Shown here: positions 40,020 to 49,473 of the stretch, one piece after another
Numbering within the stretch: position 1 is the stretch's first letter
How the letters are laid out: each line of letters opens with the position of its first letter
Source of the DNA: Frateuria_A yonginensis
GTDB lineage: Bacteria > Pseudomonadota > Gammaproteobacteria > Xanthomonadales > Rhodanobacteraceae
Reading direction: 5' to 3'
DNA: 64,000 bases
NCBI RefSeq assembly: GCF_037137055.1
Contig: NZ_JBBBNY010000002.1
Span: 248,001-312,000 of the forward strand
Position numbers and translations under genes: made by a program
Notes under the pieces: model-generated
What the model was told of the DNA's origin: nothing
The model's input: the letters and a program-made list of their open reading frames with translations, nothing else
The model's database searches: none

Positions 40020-40976
40020 GTGGACACGTCCACCCCGATGCTCTTCACCGGCAATGCCCATCGCGCCCTCGCCGAGGACGTCGCGCAGCGACTCGGCGTG
40101 CCGCTGGGCAAGGCGCTGGTAGGCAAGTTCAGCGACGGCGAGGTCCAGATCGAGATCGAGGAGAACGTCCGCCGCCAGGAAGTGTTCGTGCTGCAGCCGA
40201 CCGGCGCGCCGAGCGCGGAGAACCTCATCGAGCTGCTCGCCCTGGTCGATGCGCTCAAGCGCGCCTCGGCCGCCAGCGTGACCGCGGTGATGCCGTACTT
40301 CGGCTACGCGCGGCAGGACCGGCGCCCGCGCTCGGCGCGCGTGCCGATCACCGCCAAGCTGGTGGCCAAGCTGATCGGCACCGCCGGCGTCGACCGCGTG
40401 CTCACGGTCGACCTGCACGCCGACCAGATCCAGGGCTTCTTCGACCTTCCGGTGGACAACGTCTACGCCTCGCCGCTGCTGCTGGCGGACATCTGGCGCA
40501 ACCACTCGATGGACGACCTGATCGTGGTCAGCCCGGACGTGGGGGGCGTGGTGCGCGCGCGCGCCATCGCCAAGCGGCTGGACGACGCGGACCTGGCGAT
40601 CATCGACAAGCGCCGTCCCAAGGCCAACGTCGCCACGGTGATGAACATCATCGGCGAAGTGGACGGCAAGACCTGCGTGCTGGTGGACGACATCGTCGAC
40701 ACCGCCGGCACGCTGTGCGCCGCGGCCGCCGCGCTGAAGGAGCGCGGTGCCCGCAAGGTGGTGGCCTACTGCGTGCATCCGGTGCTCTCGGGTCCGGCGA
40801 TCGGCAACATCGAGAACTCCCAGCTCGACCAGCTGGTGGTCACCAACACACTGCCGCTGCGCCCCGAGGCGCAGAGCTGCACCAAGATCCGCCAGCTCTC
40901 GGTCGCCGAGCTGCTGGCGGAGACCATTCGCCGCATCGCCTTCGGCGAATCGGTGAGTTCGCTGTACGTGGATTGA
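40020..40976 (+). CDS. prs: Ribose-phosphate pyrophosphokinase
   Basis: A 318-residue PRPP synthase converting ribose 5-phosphate and ATP to PRPP for nucleotide, histidine and tryptophan synthesis. The flexible loop and ATP site are in MPYFGYARQDRRPRSARVPITAK; the metal/ribose site is VLTVDLHADQIQGFF, and the PRPP loop is VLVDDIVDTAGTLCAAA. It starts with GTG, preceded by TGAGGA at 7-12 bases. An ATG 15 bases further in is less likely, lacking that site. Confidence 0.96.
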   Translation: MDTSTPMLFTGNAHRALAEDVAQRLGVPLGKALVGKFSDGEVQIEIEENVRRQEVFVLQPTGAPSAENLIELLALVDALKRASAASVTAVMPYFGYARQDRRPRSARVPITAKLVAKLIGTAGVDRVLTVDLHADQIQGFFDLPVDNVYASPLLLADIWRNHSMDDLIVVSPDVGGVVRARAIAKRLDDADLAIIDKRRPKANVATVMNIIGEVDGKTCVLVDDIVDTAGTLCAAAAALKERGARKVVAYCVHPVLSGPAIGNIENSQLDQLVVTNTLPLRPEAQSCTKIRQLSVAELLAETIRRIAFGESVSSLYVD

Positions 40977-41125
40977 GGTTCGCAAGCCGCCCGGGACGGA
41001 CGGGTGGTGGATCTTCGGCTTTGCGCGGCACGGATTGCCGCGTGGAAGTAATGGGCTTCCCTGGTCGCGGGGAAGTCACCCGTCCGCCGCGAGGCGGGCA
41101 AACACAACCTAGGTAGCAACAGACA

Positions 41126-41773
41126 ATGGTCCAGACTCACGAAATCAAGGCCCAGAGCCGTACGGACGCAGGGAAAGGTGCGAGCCGCCGCCTGCGCCGT
41201 GCCTCGATGGTGCCTGCCGTCATCTACGGTGCCGGCCAGCCGCCGGAAAACATCCAGATCGAGCACAACACCATCCTGCTCGCCGCCAAGCACGAGTGGT
41301 TCTTCTCCTCGATCCTCGACCTGAACGTCGACGGCAAGGTGCAGAAGGTGCTGGTGCGCGACTGGCAGAAGCACCCGTTCAAGCAGCAGATGCTGCACAT
41401 GGACTTCCTGCGCATCAACGAGAACGAGGCGGTGCGCGTGAACGTGCCGCTGCACTTCCTCAACCAGGAGAAGTCCCCGGCCGGCAAGACCTCCGGCGTA
41501 GTGATCTCGCACAACCTCACGGAAGTGGAAGTCTCCTGCCTGCCCAAGGACCTGCCCGAGTTCATCGAGCTGGACCTGGCCGATCTCAAGCCGGGCGACA
41601 TCGTCCATCTGTCGCAGATCAAGCTGCCCAAGGGCGTGGACGTTCCCGCGCTGCACCTGGGTGCCGACCACGACATCGCCGTGGTGACCGCCAACGCGGT
41701 GAAGGAAGAGGCCGAGCCCGCCGCCGAGGCGGCGGCCCCCGAGGCCGAAGCCAAGCCGGCCGAGAAGAAGTAA
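41126..41773 (+). CDS. rplY: 50S ribosomal protein L25 (general stress protein Ctc)
   Basis: A 215-residue long-form L25. The N-terminal 5S-rRNA-binding domain (TDAGKGASRRLRRASMVPAVIYGAG) is followed by the Ctc-type C-terminal beta domain (VRVNVPLHFLNQEKSPAGKTSGVVI) and an Ala/Glu-rich acidic tail ending EAKPAEKK. The tail is typical of the family. It stands between prs and pth as in many proteobacteria. Confidence 0.95.
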   Translation: MVQTHEIKAQSRTDAGKGASRRLRRASMVPAVIYGAGQPPENIQIEHNTILLAAKHEWFFSSILDLNVDGKVQKVLVRDWQKHPFKQQMLHMDFLRINENEAVRVNVPLHFLNQEKSPAGKTSGVVISHNLTEVEVSCLPKDLPEFIELDLADLKPGDIVHLSQIKLPKGVDVPALHLGADHDIAVVTANAVKEEAEPAAEAAAPEAEAKPAEKK

Positions 41774-41779
41774 GCCCGT

Positions 41780-41811
41780 GGCGACCCCGCACCTGCGCGT
41801 GCGGGGTCGCC
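41780..41811. terminator. Strong hairpin between rplY and pth
   Basis: GGCGACCCCGCAC (41780-41792) pairs perfectly with GTGCGGGGTCGCC (41799-41811), a 13-bp stem with loop CTGCGC. No T-tract follows and pth starts 17 bases later, so partial termination or an mRNA processing or stability role is as likely as full termination. Confidence 0.55.
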
Positions 41812-41827
41812 AGCGGACGGCGGACGC

Positions 41828-42430
41828 ATGGCCGGACTCAAGCTCATCGTCGGCCTGGGCAATCCCGGTGCCGAATACCTCAGGACCCGGCACAACGCCG
41901 GGTTCTGGTTTGTGGACGCGCTGGCCTCGGGCCAGGGCGAACGCTTCGGCTTCGACGGCAAGCTGCACGGCGAGGCCTGTCGCGTGCGCATCGGCGGCGA
42001 CAGCGTGTGGCTGCTCAAGCCGTCCACCTTCATGAACAAGAGCGGCATCGCGGTCGCCTCCGCGCTGCGCTACTACAAGATCCAGCCGGACGAATGCCTC
42101 GTCGCGCATGACGAGCTGGACCTGCCGGCCGGCACCGTGCGGATGAAGTTCGACGGCGGCCACGGCGGCCAGAACGGCCTGCGCGACACGATCCAGCATC
42201 TGGGCCACGGCAAGTTCCACCGCCTGCGCATCGGCATCGGCCATCCCGGCCACAAGGACAAGGTCACGCCCTGGGTGCTCGGCAAGCCGTCGGCGCAGGA
42301 CGAGGACGCCATCCTCGACGGCATCGCACGCGCGCTCGACGTGCTGCCGCTCGCGGTGGCGGGGCAGTTCGACAAGGCGATGCAGCAACTGCACACCGCG
42401 GGAGCGGGGGCCGGGGGACGGGGAACGTGA
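41828..42430 (+). CDS. pth: Peptidyl-tRNA hydrolase
   Basis: A 200-residue Pth1 that frees tRNA from prematurely released peptidyl-tRNA. The catalytic His22 is in TRHNAGFWFVD after the start loop LIVGLGNPGAEYLRTR. Other conserved blocks are KPSTFMNKSGIAVA, VAHDELDLPAGTVRMKFDGGHGGQNGLRD and RIGIGHPGHKDKVTPWVLG. The C-terminus ends in a low-complexity tail TAGAGAGGRGT. Confidence 0.95.
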   Translation: MAGLKLIVGLGNPGAEYLRTRHNAGFWFVDALASGQGERFGFDGKLHGEACRVRIGGDSVWLLKPSTFMNKSGIAVASALRYYKIQPDECLVAHDELDLPAGTVRMKFDGGHGGQNGLRDTIQHLGHGKFHRLRIGIGHPGHKDKVTPWVLGKPSAQDEDAILDGIARALDVLPLAVAGQFDKAMQQLHTAGAGAGGRGT

Positions 42431-42477
42431 GCGCGCCTGGCAAGAGCCGCGCCGTTCCCCTTTCCTGATCCCGCGTT

Positions 42478-42501
42478 CCCTGTTCCCCATTCCCTGTTCC
42501 C
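42478..42501 (-). repeat. Short G-run repeat with G-quadruplex pattern
   Basis: On the minus strand four runs of three or four G are separated by loops AACA, AAT and AACA, satisfying the usual G3+N1-7 quadruplex pattern. It lies between pth and ychF, ending 10 bases before the ychF start. The heptad-like GGGAACA repetition resembles purine-rich spacer repeats common in this order. Confidence 0.55.
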
Positions 42502-42511
42502 GGAGCTACCC

Positions 42512-43603
42512 ATGGGCATCAAATGCGGCATCGTCGGCCTGCCCAACGTCGGCAAGTCCACCCTGTTCAACGCGCTGACCAAGGCGGGCATCGCCGCCGC
42601 CAACTTCCCGTTCTGCACGATCGAGCCGAACGTGGGCGTCGTGCCCGTGCCCGACCCGCGCCTCAACGCGCTGGCGGAGATCGTCAAGCCACAGAAAGTC
42701 GTGCCCACGGCGGTGGAGTTCGTGGACATCGCCGGCCTGGTCGCCGGCGCGTCCAAGGGTGAAGGCCTGGGCAACAAGTTCCTGGCGCACATCCGCGAGG
42801 TCGACGCGATCGCCCACGTCGTGCGCTGCTTCGAGCACGGCGACATCGTGCACGTGGCCGGCAAGGTCGACCCGATCGCCGACATCGAGACCATCGACAC
42901 CGAGCTCGCGCTGGCGGACCTCGATTCGGTGGAGAAGGCGCTCAACCGGGCCGAGCGCGCGGCCAAGGCCAACGACAAGGACGCGCTGGCGAGGAAGCCG
43001 GTGCTGCAGAAGCTCGCCGCCGCGCTCAACGAAGGCAGGTCGGCGCGCAGTGCGGGCCTGGACGAGCAGGAGCGGGCGCTGGTGCGCGACCTGTTCCTGC
43101 TCACGCTCAAGCCGCTGATGTACATCGCCAACGTGCGCGAGGACGGCTTCGAGAACAACCCGCATCTGGACGCCGTGCGCGCCCGGGCCGCGGAAGAGGG
43201 CGCCGAGGTGGTGCCGGTGTGCGCCGCGATCGAGGAGGAACTGGCGCAGCTCGACGACGCCGACCGCGACGAGTTCCTCAAGGACCTGGGGCTGGACGAG
43301 CCCGGCTTGAACCGCGTGATCCGCGCCGGCTACAAGCTGCTCGACCTGCAGACCTACTTCACCGCAGGCGTCAAGGAAGTGCGCGCCTGGACGGTGAAGA
43401 AGGGCGCCACCGCGCCGCAGGCGGCCGGCGTGATCCATACCGACTTCGAGCGTGGCTTCATCCGCGCCGAGACCGTCTCGTACGAGGATTTCATCCAGTA
43501 CAAGGGCGAGGCCGGGGCCGCGGCGGCCGGTCGTCTGCGCAAGGAAGGCAAGGACTACGTGGTCAAGGACGGCGACGTACTGCACTTCCTGTTCAACGTC
43601 TGA
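42512..43603 (+). CDS. ychF: Redox-regulated ATPase YchF (Obg-related)
   Basis: A 363-residue P-loop ATPase of the OLA1/YchF type. The Walker A is GLPNVGKSTLFNALT (residues 8-22), Walker B is VEFVDIAGLVAGASKGEGLGN, and the base-recognition motif is the ATP-type NVRE in YIANVREDGFENN instead of the NKxD of GTPases. A coiled-coil insert and a C-terminal TGS domain (VKEVRAWTVKKGATAPQAAGVIHTDFERGF) are complete. It binds ribosomes and affects translation and stress responses. It ends the prs-pth-ychF block. Confidence 0.96.
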   Translation: MGIKCGIVGLPNVGKSTLFNALTKAGIAAANFPFCTIEPNVGVVPVPDPRLNALAEIVKPQKVVPTAVEFVDIAGLVAGASKGEGLGNKFLAHIREVDAIAHVVRCFEHGDIVHVAGKVDPIADIETIDTELALADLDSVEKALNRAERAAKANDKDALARKPVLQKLAAALNEGRSARSAGLDEQERALVRDLFLLTLKPLMYIANVREDGFENNPHLDAVRARAAEEGAEVVPVCAAIEEELAQLDDADRDEFLKDLGLDEPGLNRVIRAGYKLLDLQTYFTAGVKEVRAWTVKKGATAPQAAGVIHTDFERGFIRAETVSYEDFIQYKGEAGAAAAGRLRKEGKDYVVKDGDVLHFLFNV

Positions 43604-43715
43604 TCCGCGGACCGATACACCCTGTCCCCGTCGGGGGAAGGTGGCTCGCGCCGGCGCCTCATGCATCGACCGCGCGGCTGCCGCAGACTAGGGTGCCGCC
43701 CAGCCCGAGTCCGCC

Positions 43716-44207
43716 ATGTCTTCGAACGCCGTACGCCTGCGCCTGGGACTTCCCGACGACGCGCCCGCCATCAGCCGGCTCGCGCGCCGCGTGGCGAGCC
43801 GCTGGATCCTGCCCGACCAGCCGCCGGACGCCGGCCAGGCCCTGCTCCGGCGCCTGGGCGCGCGGGCGTTGCGCCAGAACATCCGTGACGGCCAGCGCTT
43901 CCACCTGGCCTGGCTGGGCGGGGTGCTGGTGGGGTTCGCGGCGATGCGCGACGACAGCCACCTGGTGCAGTTCTTCGTGAGTACGCGTTACCAGGGGCGC
44001 GGCATCGCGCGGCGCCTGTGGCAGCGGACCATGGACGACGCCATCCGTCGCGCCGGCACGCATCGCTTCACCCTCAACGCCACCCGTTGCGCGGTGCCGG
44101 TGTATCGCCGTTTCGGTTTCGTGGCGACCGGGCCGGAACGGCCCTCGCCCACCGGCGTGCTGACCACGCCCATGGTGCTCGAGGCGGCGCCCGGGCGGCA
44201 GGCATAA
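43716..44207 (+). CDS. GNAT family N-acetyltransferase
   Basis: A 163-residue single-domain acetyltransferase. The acetyl-CoA loop is VSTRYQGRGIARRLWQRTMDDAI, followed by TLNATRCAVPVYRRFGFVATGPE, the standard last motif. The substrate is not predictable. It is 30 bases upstream of the thioesterase gene and probably cotranscribed with it. Confidence 0.87.
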   Translation: MSSNAVRLRLGLPDDAPAISRLARRVASRWILPDQPPDAGQALLRRLGARALRQNIRDGQRFHLAWLGGVLVGFAAMRDDSHLVQFFVSTRYQGRGIARRLWQRTMDDAIRRAGTHRFTLNATRCAVPVYRRFGFVATGPERPSPTGVLTTPMVLEAAPGRQA

Positions 44208-44236
44208 TCGCGTCCTCTCCACCGACAGGACCGCCC

Positions 44237-44734
44237 ATGCCAGGCCAGCAGAACGAAGTCACCTTCCGCTTTCTCGCCCAGCCGACCGACGTCAACTTCG
44301 GCGGCAAGGTGCACGGCGGGATGGCGATGAAGTGGATCGACCAGGCCGGCTACGCCTGCGCGGTCGGCTGGAGCGGTGCGTATTGCGTGACCGTGTCGGT
44401 CAGCGGCATCCAGTTCATCGCGCCGATCCTGATCGGTGACCTGGTCACCGTGCGGGCGCGGCTGATCCACACCGGCACCAGCAGCATGCACCTGGCGGTC
44501 GACGTGCTGGCGCAGGACCTGCGCAAGGGCGAGCAACGCCTGGCCACCAGTTGCGTGATGGTGTTCGTCGCGCTGGATGCGCCGGACGGGAAGCCTACGC
44601 CGGTGCCGCGCTGGGAGCCCCGCAGCGCCGAGGACCGCCAGTTGCAGGACTACGCGCGCCGCTTGATGGAGCTGTCCAAGGCGATGGAGCGTGACGTGGC
44701 GGCGCTGCGGCCCGAAGATTCGCGCTCGAGCTGA
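44237..44734 (+). CDS. Acyl-CoA thioesterase, YciA-like hotdog fold
   Basis: A 165-residue hotdog protein. The N-terminal strand VTFRFLAQPTDVNFGGKVHGGMAMKWIDQAGYACA has the Asn and HGG helix region that form the active site of YciA-type acyl-CoA hydrolases. It frees CoA from fatty-acyl-CoA. The start has AGGA 6-10 bases upstream. Its last 85 bases overlap the end of the opposite-strand acyltransferase gene. Confidence 0.9.
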   Translation: MPGQQNEVTFRFLAQPTDVNFGGKVHGGMAMKWIDQAGYACAVGWSGAYCVTVSVSGIQFIAPILIGDLVTVRARLIHTGTSSMHLAVDVLAQDLRKGEQRLATSCVMVFVALDAPDGKPTPVPRWEPRSAEDRQLQDYARRLMELSKAMERDVAALRPEDSRSS

Positions 44735-45801
44735 GCCGGGCGGTCCCGTCCGGGTGGCGCCCGCCACAGGTGCCGTTCCAGCCAGCGCGGACTGGTCAGC
44801 GGGCCGAGCAGGCCGGCGGCCGGCGCGCTGGCGAGCAGGCGCACCAGCAGCCAGGCGGCCAGCAGCAGCGTCGGCGCGACCAGCAGGGCCGGCACGCCTG
44901 CGGCGAGCCAGCCGAACACGCCGGCGGCCGCCGCCGCCTTCACCACGAAGCCGTGCGCCAGGTAGGCCTGCAGGCTGCGCGAGCCGACCGGGGTCAGCCG
45001 GAACCCGCGGCGCGGCACCAGCGCCAGGAGGGCCGCGCTGCCGGCCACCCCGGCGGCCAGCCGCAGCAGCCGCCACAGCGCGCCGGCGGCATCGTTCACG
45101 CCCAGCGCGGCGTAGCCGTTGCTGCCGTAGAGCCAGCGCGGGTCGGGCACGGCGCCAGCGGCCGCGCCCAGCGCCAGCAGTGTCGCCACCGCCAGCATGC
45201 AGGGTACCGGCCCGCGCAGGCGCTCGCGCCAGGCCGGCGCATGCAGGTAGCCGAGTACGAAGAAGGGGAAGAACGCCGCGGTGCGCGAAAGCGACATGCG
45301 GTAGCCCACGTCGTCGGCCCAGCCCGCGGCCAGCGCCAGCGCGCAGGCCAGCATCAGCGGCCGGCGCAGCCGCACGAACAGCGGCATCAGCAGTCGCCAC
45401 GCCGCCAGGCTGGGCAGGTACCAGAGCAGCCAGTACGGTGTGGTGACGCCCTTCGGTCCCGCGTCCGGCCAGCCGGGGACATGCGCGGCCAGGGCATACA
45501 GGCCCTGGAACAGCAGGTACGGCAACAGCAGGCGGAAGGCGATCCGCTTGAGCAGCCGCACGTCCACCTCGGCGCGCGCCACCGCGCCGGACAGGAACAC
45601 GAATGCCGGCATGTGGAACAGGTACAGGAAGCGGTACAGCGCATCCAGCGACGCCACGCCGCGCAGCGGCTCCAGGCAGTGGCCGAACACCACCAGCGTG
45701 ATCAGCGCCAGCCGCGCGTTGTCCATCCACGGGTCGCGGGCGGGCGGGTCGGGCAGGGCGCGCTCGGGCGCGGCAGCGGGAGATCGGGGAAACGGCGCCA
45801 T
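44650..45801 (-). CDS. Membrane acyltransferase (acyltransferase_3 family)
   Basis: A 383-residue multi-spanning protein with about ten helices. The family motif with catalytic His is near the start: DNARLALITLVVFGHCLEPLRG, with an Arg-Phe block YRFLYLFHMPAFVFLSGAV after it. Members O-acetylate or otherwise acylate surface glycans or lipids. The longer in-frame upstream readings overlap the tRNA region, so the ATG at MAPFPRSP was chosen. The C-terminal tail (SGRSAATSRSIALDSSIKRRA) is encoded opposite the thioesterase 3' end and may not be conserved. Confidence 0.85.
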   Translation of the reverse strand: MAPFPRSPAAAPERALPDPPARDPWMDNARLALITLVVFGHCLEPLRGVASLDALYRFLYLFHMPAFVFLSGAVARAEVDVRLLKRIAFRLLLPYLLFQGLYALAAHVPGWPDAGPKGVTTPYWLLWYLPSLAAWRLLMPLFVRLRRPLMLACALALAAGWADDVGYRMSLSRTAAFFPFFVLGYLHAPAWRERLRGPVPCMLAVATLLALGAAAGAVPDPRWLYGSNGYAALGVNDAAGALWRLLRLAAGVAGSAALLALVPRRGFRLTPVGSRSLQAYLAHGFVVKAAAAAGVFGWLAAGVPALLVAPTLLLAAWLLVRLLASAPAAGLLGPLTSPRWLERHLWRAPPGRDRPAQLERESSGRSAATSRSIALDSSIKRRA

Positions 45802-45924
45802 CGGCCCGACTTCACCGTATCGCGGGTTCAGGCGGCGTGCCCGCAGCGTCGTCGCAAGGTGCGGACCGCATGCGGGCGGGCCGCGGAAAGTGCGCACGGA
45901 ACGCAGTCGGGTCGTCGCGAACTG

Positions 45925-45953
45925 TTGACACATCCGCGGGCGCTCGCGAAAAT
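45925..45953 (+). promoter_or_regulatory. Promoter of the tRNA-Tyr/Gly/Thr-tuf operon
   Basis: A consensus -35 TTGACA (45925-45930), 17-base spacer, and GAAAAT (45948-45953) as -10 with four of six matches. Transcription would start about 8 bases before tRNA-Tyr. The strength of the -35 box suits a stable-RNA and elongation-factor operon. Confidence 0.75.
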
Positions 45954-45967
45954 AGGCGTTCTTTGTT

Positions 45968-46053
45968 GGAGGGATACCCAAGCGGCCAACGGGGGCAGAC
46001 TGTAAATCTGCTGGCTTACGCCTTCGGTGGTTCGAATCCACCTCCCTCCACCA
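45968..46053 (+). tRNA. tRNA-Tyr (anticodon GTA)
   Basis: An 86-base class II tRNA with a long variable arm. Acceptor GGAGGGA pairs with TCCCTCC, the anticodon loop contains GTA, the T-arm reads GGTTCGAATCC, and CCA is encoded. First gene of the tRNA-tuf operon. Confidence 0.97.
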
Positions 46054-46084
46054 TCAGACGAGTTCCGCGCAGGCGTTACACCAG

Positions 46085-46158
<74 letters not shown>

Positions 46159-46182
46159 TTGATCTCGTCTCCGGAAAGTTTC

Positions 46183-46258
<76 letters not shown>

Positions 46259-46335
46259 TCTCACGCGGCTGCCGCTGGTCGTCCCCGGCCTCGGCAGTTT
46301 TTCTCTTTCATTGACTCCATCGGGGTTTAGCGCGC

Positions 46336-47526
<1,191 letters not shown>

Positions 47527-47613
47527 GCTGTACACAACGGAAACCGGGGCCGGTATCGCGAGCGCGCTGCGCCAGGCGACACCGGCTCCCGCTTCCGATC
47601 CCGTTTCACAGAT

Positions 47614-47689
<76 letters not shown>

Positions 47690-47769
47690 TCTTTCGAGGA
47701 CCGATGACGGGTGCGGGTGGTGTCGATCGGCCGATCCGGCCTCGGCGTTCCCCTCTCCCGGTCACTGCG

Positions 47770-48159
47770 ATGAATACCAAGGCAGAACAGCCACGCGGCA
47801 CGAGCGCCGCGGATATCGGCAAGCTGGTACTGGCCACGCTGGTGCTGGTGGCGGGCATCGTTGCCTACTCCTGGTTCGAGAACACCGTGGCCGCCTCCGT
47901 GCGCCTGATCGGCGTGCTGGCGGCGCTGGTGGCGGCGCTGGCGATCGGAGCGTTCACTGCCCCGGGCCGCCGCGTGCGCAACTTCATCGCCGAATCGCAG
48001 TTCGAGATGCGCAAGGTCGTGTGGCCGACGCGCGACGAAACCCTCAAGACGACGCTGGTCATCATCGCCGTCGTCATCGTCCTGTCGCTGCTGCTGGGCC
48101 TGATCGACCTGATCCTCAAGTCGGTCGTGCTGGACTGGCTGCTCAAACTCGGTTCGTAA
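47770..48159 (+). CDS. secE: Preprotein translocase subunit SecE
   Basis: A 129-residue long-form SecE with three membrane helices (about LVLATLVLVAGIVAYSWF, LIGVLAALVAALAIGAF and the C-terminal LVIIAVVIVLSLLLGLIDLIL). The conserved amphipathic segment is FIAESQFEMRKVVWPTRDETLKTT. It stabilises SecY in the translocon. The start is the ATG after the tRNA-Trp; longer in-frame reading would run into the tRNA. nusG follows 9 bases downstream. Confidence 0.95.
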   Translation: MNTKAEQPRGTSAADIGKLVLATLVLVAGIVAYSWFENTVAASVRLIGVLAALVAALAIGAFTAPGRRVRNFIAESQFEMRKVVWPTRDETLKTTLVIIAVVIVLSLLLGLIDLILKSVVLDWLLKLGS

Positions 48160-48168
48160 GGAGTGGCC

Positions 48169-48729
48169 ATGAGCAAGCGTTGGTATGTCGTACACGCCTA
48201 TTCGGGCTTCGAGAACCAGGTCCGCAAGTCGCTCTCCGAGCGCATCGCGCGCGCGGGCATGGAGGAAAAGTTCGGCGAAGTGCTGGTGCCGACCGAGGAA
48301 GTGATCGAGATGCGCGGCGGCCAGAAGCGCCGCAGCGAGCGCAAGTTCTTCCCCGGCTACGTGCTGGTGCAGATCGAGACCGATACCGAGGGCAAGGCGC
48401 CGCGGATCGACGACGAATGCTGGCACTTGGTCAAGGAGACGCCCAAGGTGATGGGCTTCATCGGCGGCACCGCCGACCGTCCGTTGCCGATCCGCGACAG
48501 CGAGGCCGAGGCCATCCTGAGTCGCGTGCGCGAGGGCGTGGAAAAGCCCAAGCCCAAGGTGCTGTTCGAGCCGGGCGAGATGGTCCGCGTCACCGAGGGC
48601 CCGTTCAACGATTTCAACGGCGTGGTCGAGGAAGTCAACTACGAGAAGAGCCGCCTGCGCGTGGCGGTGCTGATCTTCGGCCGCTCGACCCCGGTCGAGC
48701 TCGAGTTCGGCCAGGTCGAGAAGGCCTGA
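48169..48729 (+). CDS. nusG: Transcription termination/antitermination protein NusG
   Basis: A 186-residue NusG. The NGN domain begins MSKRWYVVHAYSGFENQVRKSL and includes RKFFPGYVLVQIETD, and the C-terminal KOW domain includes FEPGEMVRVTEGPFNDFNGVVEEVNYEKSRLRVAVLIFGRSTPVELEF. It binds RNA polymerase and links it to Rho or ribosomal protein S10. AAGGAG precedes the ATG by 6 bases, which decides this start over a GTG two codons earlier. Confidence 0.97.
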   Translation: MSKRWYVVHAYSGFENQVRKSLSERIARAGMEEKFGEVLVPTEEVIEMRGGQKRRSERKFFPGYVLVQIETDTEGKAPRIDDECWHLVKETPKVMGFIGGTADRPLPIRDSEAEAILSRVREGVEKPKPKVLFEPGEMVRVTEGPFNDFNGVVEEVNYEKSRLRVAVLIFGRSTPVELEFGQVEKA

Positions 48730-48876
48730 TGGCCCGTTTCCTCTCCCTTGCCAGGGAGGGGATCGAGGTGAGGGGCGGGAGCTGGCGGCAATCCCGGTAG
48801 CGCCGCGTCCGTCGGCAAGGGCCGCCCCTCGAATCCGTCGTCCTCCCGGGAGGGGCGGGTCGCACTGGCCCGCCAC

Positions 48877-48905
48877 TTGCTTAAAACTTGATCACTCCTT
48901 AAACT
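48877..48905 (+). promoter_or_regulatory. Candidate promoter of the rplKAJL-rpoBC region
   Basis: TTGCTT (48877-48882), 17 bases, TAAACT (48900-48905). Both boxes match four or more positions of the sigma-70 consensus. Predicted transcription start near 48912, immediately before the hairpin at 48915. The rest of the 312-base nusG-rplK gap holds no gene. Confidence 0.55.
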
Positions 48906-48914
48906 ACGCGGTTC

Positions 48915-48950
48915 CACGCCGAAGTCCTTCGACTCGGCGTGTTCGTTTTT
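48915..48950 (+). terminator. Intrinsic terminator-type hairpin between nusG and rplK
   Basis: CACGCCGAAGTC pairs with GACTCGGCGTG (one bulged A) around a CTTC loop, followed by TTCGTTTTT. It can end the secE-nusG transcript. If the promoter at 48877 is real, the same hairpin forms at the very 5' end of the rplK transcript. Confidence 0.75.
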
Positions 48951-49041
48951 CGAAGGCCCGCACGGACGGCGGGCTCTCCACCGCACGGACGGCAAGCAGG
49001 CGAGGAGCCGCAAGGCGCCAGCACTCGCAAGGAAAATCCCC

Positions 49042-49470
49042 ATGGCAAAGAAAGTCGTCGGTTACATCAAGCTGCAGGTCAAGGCCGGGCAGGCCAACCC
49101 TTCGCCGCCGGTCGGTCCGGCGCTGGGCCAGCGTGGCCTGAACATCATGGAGTTCTGCAAGGCGTTCAACGCCGCCACGCAGAAGATGGAGCCGGGTCTG
49201 CCGATCCCGGTGATCATCACGGCCTACTCGGACCGCAGCTTCACCTTCATCACCAAGACCCCGCCCGCCACCGTGCTGATCAAGAAGGTCACCGGTGTCG
49301 CCAAGGGTTCGTCCAAGCCCAACACCGACAAGGTCGGCAAGATCACCCGCAAGCAGCTGGAAGACGTCGCGAAGCAGAAGGAGCCGGATCTGACGGCTGC
49401 CGATCTGGACGCCGCGGTGCGCACCATCGCCGGTAGTGCGCGCAGCATGGGCCTGGTGGTGGAGGGTTAA
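49042..49470 (+). CDS. rplK: 50S ribosomal protein L11
   Basis: A 142-residue L11: N-terminal VVGYIKLQVKAGQANPSPPVGPALGQRGLNIMEFCKAFN, linker, and rRNA-binding C-terminus with KKVTGVAKGSSKPNTDKVGKITRKQL. It forms the GTPase-associated centre with 23S rRNA and is the site of RelA activation. It is 3 bases upstream of rplA. The pair is normally controlled by L1 binding to the leader. Confidence 0.98.
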   Translation: MAKKVVGYIKLQVKAGQANPSPPVGPALGQRGLNIMEFCKAFNAATQKMEPGLPIPVIITAYSDRSFTFITKTPPATVLIKKVTGVAKGSSKPNTDKVGKITRKQLEDVAKQKEPDLTAADLDAAVRTIAGSARSMGLVVEG

Positions 49471-49473
49471 GAC

